This document shows positions 5,996-10,706 of a DNA stretch of 10,706 nucleotides, piece after piece; within the stretch, counting starts at the first letter, position 1, and each line of letters starts with the position of its first letter. The DNA is taken from assembly GCA_020627645.1 (NCBI GenBank), contig JAHDGN010000082.1, positions 1 to 10,706 on the forward strand, read 5' to 3'. The DNA comes from Akkermansiaceae bacterium (lineage in GTDB: Bacteria; Verrucomicrobiota; Verrucomicrobiia; Verrucomicrobiales; Akkermansiaceae). The position numbers and the translations under genes were made by a program. A model generated the notes under the pieces. The model worked only from the letters and a program-made list of their open reading frames with translations. It was not told the DNA's origin and searched no databases.

Positions 5996-7468
5996 ATGAA
6001 TTGTCGTCGCCTTGGATCTGTTGTTGGAGGAGTTTATGTGATTTTGATTGGGCTTGTCTTTGGGGAGGGTGGGGCAGCTCCGAAGGTTGAGTATCCGGGG
6101 CATTTTACGAGGCCACCTTCACTGGGGAAAAATTATGATACTTGGGAAGGAGCCAAGGGGGCGGATGTGGGAGAGGTCAAGGTTGACCCGTTGCGTTTAC
6201 CATCACGCGTGGATAATTCGTCGAGGGAGCAATATCCTCCGGTATACAAGCAAGTTTGGGGGGCCTGTGGTCAGTTTGCTTCGATCGCTTCCATCTTTAC
6301 CTATGAAATGAATGTGCTGAATGGGGAGGCGGCGAATTCGAATGCGACTCGTTTCCCGGCTCATTTTTCATGGAATATGATGAATCAGGCGAAGAACGTT
6401 GGATCTGAGGCTTATCACGGGTGGGAGGTGGCGAAGAGGGTGGGGATTCCGACGGCCAAATCTTATGGGGGAGTGCGTCTCGATAAAATTGGCAAGTGGC
6501 CCAATGGGTATCATGTTTGGAGGGAGGCGATGGAGTATCGGGTATCGGGCTATCGTTATTCTCCGGCTGGTTCGGTGGCGCAGTTGAATGAGGCGAGAGG
6601 CTGGCTTTACGACAGGAATCGGCCGAGCCAGAGGGGAGGGGCGATTGGTGGGTTGTTTGCCTTAGATGGGCGGATGGGAGAGTTGGGAAAAGTGACGAAG
6701 ACGATTCCGAAGGGTGAGTATGGGGCGGGGGAAGATGTGTGGGTGAGTTGGGGGCCGAGTGGGTATGGTCACGGGATTACCTGTGTGGGCTATGATGATC
6801 ATGTGGGCTATGATGTGAATGGGGATGGTCAGATTACCAATGATGTTGATCTCAATGGAGATGGGAAAGTGACTTTGGCTGATTGGGAGCGAGGTGCTTA
6901 TATTGTGGTCAATTCATGGGGTGAGAAGTGGTCTAAGAATGGGAAGATTTATCTCCTTTATCGTGCGATGATTGATCAGACCTGGAAGAGAGGGAATTAT
7001 TTGGGGCGAGTTGAGGTGTCGCGTTATGTTCCGCAAAAAACGTTGAAGATGAGTTTGTCTTGTAGTGATCGGACGGATTTGCGGATGGTGATTGGGGTGT
7101 CAAAAGATGTGGAGGCCAGTGAGCCAGATTTTGAGATCATGCCGGAAGCATTCAATGGTTGGCCATTGTTTCGGAGGAGTGGAGGTGGAAACGTTCCGTT
7201 GGCGGGACCTAAAGATGATTCACCCTTGGAGGTTGGCGTGGACTTGACGGAACTGTTTGAAAAATTGAGTGGAGAGAAGAAAGGGAAGTTGTTTTTGAGA
7301 TTCAGTGGGGTGAAGGGTAAAAAGGTAAAAGGGAAATTGCACAGAGCATCTCTTCGAACGTATGGAAAGGCTGGTCGGTATGTCGGCGAGAGGGCTTTGG
7401 TTGTTGAGGATGGAAGGTTTGGTCAGGAGGAATTGGAGGTGACGTTGGTTTTTGGGGAGGCGTTGTGA
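5996..7468 (+). CDS. Secreted papain-like (C1) cysteine peptidase with dockerin-style Ca-loop insertion
   Basis: The ATG at 5996 gives 490 residues opening with a classic signal peptide (N-C-R-R, then a hydrophobic core to about residue 23). ATG 5966 or TTG 5945 would add an unlikely acidic leader. The peptidase core holds Q86, then C91 in W-G-A-C-G-Q-F-A-S, followed by F-T-Y-E-M-N. The catalytic His is H259 in Y-G-H-G-I-T-C-V-G-Y-D-D, and the Asn is N306 in V-V-N-S-W-G. Between His and Asn lie two adjacent Asp/Asn/Gly loops. D-V-N-G-D-G (273-278) is imperfect because position 12 is Val. D-L-N-G-D-G-K-V-T-L-A-D (285-296) is a complete 12-residue EF-hand/dockerin loop. After about residue 343 comes a beta-rich C-terminal region of about 150 residues without a known motif, perhaps a cell-envelope or substrate-binding domain. 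It should cleave proteins outside the cytoplasm, possibly Ca-dependently. It stands alone on the + strand. Confidence 0.85.
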   Translation: MNCRRLGSVVGGVYVILIGLVFGEGGAAPKVEYPGHFTRPPSLGKNYDTWEGAKGADVGEVKVDPLRLPSRVDNSSREQYPPVYKQVWGACGQFASIASIFTYEMNVLNGEAANSNATRFPAHFSWNMMNQAKNVGSEAYHGWEVAKRVGIPTAKSYGGVRLDKIGKWPNGYHVWREAMEYRVSGYRYSPAGSVAQLNEARGWLYDRNRPSQRGGAIGGLFALDGRMGELGKVTKTIPKGEYGAGEDVWVSWGPSGYGHGITCVGYDDHVGYDVNGDGQITNDVDLNGDGKVTLADWERGAYIVVNSWGEKWSKNGKIYLLYRAMIDQTWKRGNYLGRVEVSRYVPQKTLKMSLSCSDRTDLRMVIGVSKDVEASEPDFEIMPEAFNGWPLFRRSGGGNVPLAGPKDDSPLEVGVDLTELFEKLSGEKKGKLFLRFSGVKGKKVKGKLHRASLRTYGKAGRYVGERALVVEDGRFGQEELEVTLVFGEAL

Positions 7469-7474
7469 AATTTG

Positions 7475-8476
7475 TCAGGTGACTTTTAAGTTTGGGTCGA
7501 TTGGTGTGTTGAGTGGATCGGGGGGGCGGTTTTCGGAGGAAAGAAGGGCGGCGAAGGCGATCATGGCGGCATTGTCTGTGGTGAGGTGGTTGGGGGTGGT
7601 TTTGATTTCGATGCCTGTTCCTTGAGCTGAGGTTCGGAGGGCGTTTTGAAGGGTGCGATTGCAGGCGACACCGCCGGAGAGGGTGATGGTTTTGTGGTCT
7701 GTCTGTTGTGCTGCTTTGAGAGATTTTTTGACAAGAGTGTCGATTACGGCAGCTTGGAATGAAGCACAGAGATCGGGGAGGTGTTTTTTTGGGGTGGAGA
7801 GTTTTTGGAGTTGATAGAGGACTGCCGTTTTGAGTCCCGAAAATGAGAAATTGAGGGGGGCGTCTTGGATATGAGCACGAGGGAAATCGAAAGCGTCGGG
7901 ATTTCCGGAGTGAGCAAGTTTTTCGATTTCGGGACCTCCAGGGTAAGGGAGGTGTAGCATGCGACCGACTTTGTCGAAAGCTTCACCCGCGGCGTCGTCG
8001 ATGGTGCGGCCAACTACGTTGTAGTTGTTGAAACCTTGAACATCGATGAGGAGGGTGTGGCCTCCAGAAACAATGAGAGCTAAGTGGGGAGGGACTTGGC
8101 CCTCGTCGAGAAAGGGAGAGAGGAGATGGCCTTCCATGTGGTTGATCGCGTAGAAGGGTTTGTTGGAAGCTGCTGCGAGGCCTTTGGAGTAGGAGAGTCC
8201 GACAAGAAGTGAGGAAGCGAGCCCAGGCCCATTGGTGGCAGCAAAGGTGGTGATTTGTTCTAGGGTGACGTTGGCATCAGCGAGAGCTTGTTCGACGAGT
8301 GGACGAATTCGGAGAGCGTGGTTTCGGGAGGCGACTTCGGGGACAACACCGCCGTATTGGCGGTGGATGTCGATTTGTGACGAGATGAGCGAGGTGAGGA
8401 GCCTTGGGGCGCCTTGGTCTCGATGAATGATTGCGACGGCTGTTTCATCGCACGAGGATTCAATAGCGAGGATCAT
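7475..8476 (-). CDS. tsaD: tRNA N6-adenosine threonylcarbamoyltransferase TsaD
   Basis: TsaD transfers threonylcarbamoyl from threonylcarbamoyl-AMP to A37 of ANN-decoding tRNAs, working with TsaB and TsaE in the cytoplasm. The ATG at 8476 gives 333 residues beginning I-L-A-I-E-S-S-C-D-E-T, the family's normal N-terminus. A TTG at 8497 would only add an overlap with the upstream gene. All ASKHA landmarks are present: the metal-binding H113-x-x-x-H117 in N-H-M-E-G-H, S-G-G-H-T at 137-141, G-R-T-I-D-D-A-A-G-E-A-F-D-K at about 156-169, L-S-G-G-V-A-C-N at about 266-273, and D302 in T-T-D-N-A-A-M-I. The length is normal. It starts four bases after the UbiA-like gene's stop, so the two are almost certainly one transcript, with no obvious functional link. 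It ends six bases from the convergent peptidase gene with no terminator between. The gene sits on the apparent lagging strand. Confidence 0.97.
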   Translation of the reverse strand: MILAIESSCDETAVAIIHRDQGAPRLLTSLISSQIDIHRQYGGVVPEVASRNHALRIRPLVEQALADANVTLEQITTFAATNGPGLASSLLVGLSYSKGLAAASNKPFYAINHMEGHLLSPFLDEGQVPPHLALIVSGGHTLLIDVQGFNNYNVVGRTIDDAAGEAFDKVGRMLHLPYPGGPEIEKLAHSGNPDAFDFPRAHIQDAPLNFSFSGLKTAVLYQLQKLSTPKKHLPDLCASFQAAVIDTLVKKSLKAAQQTDHKTITLSGGVACNRTLQNALRTSAQGTGIEIKTTPNHLTTDNAAMIAFAALLSSENRPPDPLNTPIDPNLKVT

Positions 8477-8480
8477 CGGT

Positions 8481-9398
8481 TTAGGTAGCTGGTGCAATTT
8501 TTTGGAGGCCTAAGGCGAGGAGTGCGAGTAGGATGGGGATCGTCCAAAGGATAGGGTGGGCAGGTTGGATCGGGACGACCATGAGAAGGTCGACGAGGGG
8601 GATTGCGGCGAGGGCTCTAGAGACGAATTGGCCGACATTGTGATTGGAACGGAGGATGCGAACGGTTGTGGCAATTGTCGCCAGAAAGATGATGAAGGGG
8701 ATCAAGGCGTGGCCAGATTTTGTGGCTAGAAAGGGGAGTGAGGTGAAGATGATGGGGGTGGCGAGGCAGAGGATGGGGAGGATCTTTTTAGTGTGGTGTT
8801 CTGGAGTATTAGATGTTTCGGCTTTGGCGGTGAGGGAGATACCTAGAATATATCCTCCGAGGCTTAGAGCTGGGAGAACGAGGATCGGGCTGAGTTCAGA
8901 GCCTAGGGTTTGGAATTGTTGCCAATTGATGAGGGAGAAGGCTGCGGTGGGATAGATGAGGGCGCGGGCGCCGGCCATGAAGAGAAAGCTGGAGGAGTGG
9001 CTCTTATGCCATTTGGTGTAGGCGAGGATACAGATGATGATTCCGGCGGCGAAGATAGATGCGGGAAGACTAACGATGAGGGTCAGGGAGAAGCCGAGGA
9101 TGAGGAGGATGAGGGAGATAATGAGGATGGTTTGGCGCGACCAGCGGCCTGATGGAATGGGTCGATCGGGGCGCGTTTTGGTGTCGAATTTGACGTCATG
9201 CCAGTCGTTAAAAAAGCAGCCACCGAGGTAGAGGCATGAGAGGGCGAGGCCGATGAGGGTGAGGCAAGTTGGGCAGAGGTGGGCTTGTTTCTTGAAGAAA
9301 CCTAGTCCGATCAAGATGCCAAGGAAGGCATTGGACCAGACGGTGGGAAGGTTGGCGAACCGACTCATGGAGAGGAGGTCGATGAGGCGTTGAGGCAT
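8481..9398 (-). CDS. UbiA-family prenyltransferase, EboC/SCO3242-like
   Basis: This 305-residue protein has about eight or nine membrane helices and belongs to the UbiA superfamily of intramembrane prenyltransferases, which join an isoprenoid diphosphate to an acceptor. The N-terminus reads S-R-F-A-N-L-P-T-V-W-S-N, as in EboC-like members. The first Asp-rich motif is intact: N64-D65-x-x-D68-x-x-x-D72, followed by R-P-D-R-P-I-P-S-G-R. The second motif is altered. Where family members carry Y-D-x-x-H-K, this one has Y127-T-K-W-H-K132, so the second Asp is missing; A-R-A-L-I-Y-P follows. EboC-like proteins have no firmly known substrate, and no other ebo genes are visible here. An ATG at 9368 is an alternative start. 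No Shine-Dalgarno sequence is seen for either. It leads the pair with tsaD. The lipid substrate cannot be named. Confidence 0.85.
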   Translation of the reverse strand: MPQRLIDLLSMSRFANLPTVWSNAFLGILIGLGFFKKQAHLCPTCLTLIGLALSCLYLGGCFFNDWHDVKFDTKTRPDRPIPSGRWSRQTILIISLILLILGFSLTLIVSLPASIFAAGIIICILAYTKWHKSHSSSFLFMAGARALIYPTAAFSLINWQQFQTLGSELSPILVLPALSLGGYILGISLTAKAETSNTPEHHTKKILPILCLATPIIFTSLPFLATKSGHALIPFIIFLATIATTVRILRSNHNVGQFVSRALAAIPLVDLLMVVPIQPAHPILWTIPILLALLALGLQKIAPAT

Positions 9399-9410
9399 GA
9401 AGGAGGGTTA

Positions 9411-9443
9411 AGATTCAAGTTTGAAGATTCAAGTTTCAAGTTT
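9411..9443. repeat. Short tandem repeat of AGATTCAAGTTT upstream of the UbiA-like gene
   Basis: AGATTCAAGTTTGA (9411-9424) is followed directly by AGATTCAAGTTTCA (9425-9438) and a partial third unit AGTTT. The unit is 14 bases with one difference. Its TTCAA/TTGAA halves also form small inverted repeats. It lies 13 bases upstream of the UbiA-like start on the - strand, so it would fall in that gene's promoter or leader. Low-complexity TTCAAGTTT-type repeats occur between genes in related bacteria, and a binding-site role is only possible. Confidence 0.5.
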
Positions 9444-9459
9444 TCGCTGGGGCGACGAA

Positions 9460-9488
9460 AATGAAAAGCCAGGGCGTTGGCCCTGGCT
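9460..9488 (-). terminator. Rho-independent terminator for the - strand gene ending at 9535
   Basis: AGCCAGGGC (9467-9475) and GCCCTGGCT (9480-9488) form a perfect 9-bp GC-rich stem with a four-base loop. Read on the - strand the stem is followed at once by TTTTCATTTT, a good U-tract. It lies about 47 bases after the stop codon at 9535 and before the UbiA-tsaD pair, so it closes the right-hand transcription unit and separates it from the next. It is the clearest terminator in the window. Confidence 0.85.
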
Positions 9489-9534
9489 AGAAGATGAGAT
9501 CGGATCGGTGTGAAGATCGAGATGATAATTTGGT

Positions 9535-10182
9535 CTATTTTTTGTTCTTCTCGATCCTAGCAAGTGCGTATTCTTTGACCCATTTAAGATCAGTTTTTTT
9601 TCGTTGCAGCGAATCGAGATTGTTTCTGACTGCTAACTGGCTTGTTCGTGAACTGTCTTTTTGATGATGACTATTTAGGTCTGAGATGACTGCGGTCACC
9701 TCTTGGAGCTGAAAGTCAACATGATCGATGATTTGTTTGCGATTCAAGAAAGTGATATCGTTTGGTTGGTAAATTTTGCTGAGAGTCAGGGTTTTTGTGA
9801 GCTGATCTTTGGTCATTGGACCGAAATAGATATGGTAGCTTTCATTTTTTTTGAGCTTTCCAAGAGTCAGGGACGCTTCTGTGAACGTTTGTTCTTTTGG
9901 GAAGGTCGCGATAGATCCGAGGAAAATTGTTTTGTTTGAGAGTATGCCCGATACTCCGTCTCCGAGAAGAGGCTTTCAAGTATAGCCAAACCCATGTTCA
10001 TGGACCTTGAAGATATGAACCTGATGGTTTCTTTTTTTGGCTTCCTTGTTGAGAGCCTGGGCACTTTGGCGGAGTTTATGATCTCTTGTGATCAAGAGAG
10101 AATGCCTTTTGAATTCATTACTATGTTGCCCAAAGGTGGACGCTGAACATAGGACGGCGGTTAGAATTTGGATAATTTTCAT
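9535..10182 (-). pseudogene. Unrecognised exported protein gene interrupted by an in-frame TGA
   Basis: An ATG at 10182 opens a frame with a signal peptide (M-K-I-I-Q-I-L-T-A-V-L-C-S-A-S). It runs 68 codons to a TGA at 9976-9978, just after H-G-F-G-Y-T. The same frame then continues open for 146 more codons to a TAA at 9535. The 53 codons right after the TGA read as ordinary protein (for example I-F-L-G-S-I-A-T-F, Y-H-I-Y-F-G-P) but contain no ATG, GTG or TTG. The first possible restart is the ATG at 9816, which would give a 93-residue product. The simplest reading is one 215-codon gene with a nonsense change at codon 69. The C-terminal part is rich in Lys, Gln and Leu and probably helical (Q-L-Q-E-V-T-A-V-I-S-D-L). 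I recognise no family. A terminator follows and another unrecognised gene precedes it on the same strand. Confidence 0.65.
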
Positions 10183-10205
10183 GTCGATTATTGATGGATG
10201 AGATG

Positions 10206-10229
10206 GCTCTCTGCAAAGGAGCAGAGGGC
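10206..10229. other. Possible hairpin in the gap between two - strand genes
   Basis: CTCTGC (10209-10214) pairs with GCAGAG (10221-10226) around a six-base loop. On the + strand the stem can extend to nine pairs with one G-U pair; on the - strand that position is a C-A mismatch. No T-run follows on the - strand, so it is not a standard terminator. It sits 24 bases upstream of the exported-protein start, within the 63-base gap after the preceding gene, and could affect processing or translation. It may also be chance. Confidence 0.3.
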
Positions 10230-10245
10230 AGTTCTAGGTGAATGA

Positions 10246-10706
10246 TTAGCACCCATGAAACCATGGGAAAGATAACGGTGTTAGAGGGTCTTGGTCTTTA
10301 CAGAGCGAGTTGTGTTTGTCTTTGAGAATTTGCACTTCCGCTGGAGTTAGCTCTTTGATGCTATATGGTAGCTCATCTTTGTTGGCATTTCCGACTAATG
10401 GGACGTTCATTTGAGCGAATGGGGATGGGCCACCATATTCGACGAGATATTGATTGTCGGTGTTTGGGACTTTTGAGATTCGAGACCAGCTGCGGCTGTC
10501 GCGAGCGAATCCTTGGCCCTCTCGAATTGTTTGAGTGGGGTCGAATTCTGGATCTTTTGTTCCAAGAAGAACGAAGTGTGATCTTGAGCGATTGAACTTC
10601 AGTGAGGCCCGGAGGTCGTCGTTGTTGATATGGCTTGCCTTGAGTGATTTTGATTTGTTGATGAGTTCAACAATTTCCTTGGTGGGCTTTTTGTAACTGT
10701 GGCGGA
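10246..10706 (-). CDS. C-terminal part of an unrecognised protein (5' end outside window)
   Basis: On the - strand the frame whose first full codon is 10704-10702 is open for 152 codons from the window edge to a TAA at 10246-10248, while the other two frames close quickly. The fragment is coherent soluble protein. It has a basic, helical beginning (E-I-V-E-L-I-N-K-S-K-S-L-K), then S-H-F-V-L-L-G-T, S-R-S-W-S-R-I, a Y-L-V-E-Y-G-G-P-S-P-F-A-Q-M-N block, and I-K-E-L-T-P-A-E-V-Q-I-L-K. It ends P-W-F-H-G-C, with a second Cys 17 residues earlier (L-C-K-D-Q-D). No membrane segment is seen. I recognise no family. It lies 63 bases upstream of the interrupted exported-protein gene on the same strand, so the two are probably one transcript ending at the 9460-9488 terminator. 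Confidence 0.7.
   Translation of the reverse strand, partial: RHSYKKPTKEIVELINKSKSLKASHINNDDLRASLKFNRSRSHFVLLGTKDPEFDPTQTIREGQGFARDSRSWSRISKVPNTDNQYLVEYGGPSPFAQMNVPLVGNANKDELPYSIKELTPAEVQILKDKHNSLCKDQDPLTPLSFPWFHGC

Noticed and set aside
9068..9163. A run of short direct repeats of GAGGATGAG/GATGAGG type inside the UbiA-like gene
   Set aside because: It is explained by Ile/Leu-rich membrane-helix codons read on the C-rich strand, not by a separate repeat element.
10365..10595. A + strand open frame of 76 codons near the right edge
   Set aside because: The opposite strand has a 152-codon open frame that reads as normal protein; the + frame is rich in Arg, Cys and Gly and has no motif.

Overview
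The window looks like a piece of chromosome from a Gram-negative bacterium of the Planctomycetota-Verrucomicrobiota-Chlamydiota group, most likely a verrucomicrobium. That is an inference from gene content: a Sec-exported type I sulfatase next to an exported esterase, a papain-like peptidase with a Ca-loop insertion, an EboC-like UbiA protein, a DUF4105 protein, and weak Shine-Dalgarno sequences. No phage, transposon, CRISPR or RNA gene was found. The + strand is strikingly G-rich over C across about 1,640-9,400 regardless of which strand is coding, as expected for a leading strand under strong replication bias. The outer parts are less skewed.

Layout. (1) 1-1539: the tail of an unrecognised + strand gene meets a - strand multi-pass membrane protein, and the two stop codons share a TTAA. 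(2) 1683-3493: a divergent pair, a membrane-anchored DUF4105 (Lnb N-terminal-like) protein on - and a membrane-anchored MtfA-type zinc peptidase on +. (3) 3542-5871: a - strand pair, an exported acetyl-esterase-like hydrolase broken by a one-base frameshift, followed by an exported sulfatase. Together they suggest stripping of acetyl and sulfate groups from a polysaccharide. (4) 5996-7468: a + strand exported papain-like peptidase with dockerin-style Ca loops between its catalytic His and Asn. (5) 7475-9398: a - strand pair, a UbiA/EboC-like prenyltransferase followed by tsaD, the tRNA t6A gene. (6) 9411-10706: a short tandem repeat, a good - strand terminator, an unrecognised exported protein gene interrupted by an in-frame TGA, and the 3' part of another unrecognised - strand gene entering from the right edge.

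No single operon or obvious new system ties the window together. The parts most worth following up are the two broken genes, the Ca-loop insertion in the peptidase, the UbiA protein lacking its second Asp motif, and the two unrecognised genes at the right edge. Two interrupted genes in about 5 kb could reflect real decay or sequencing error, and the sequence alone cannot decide which.
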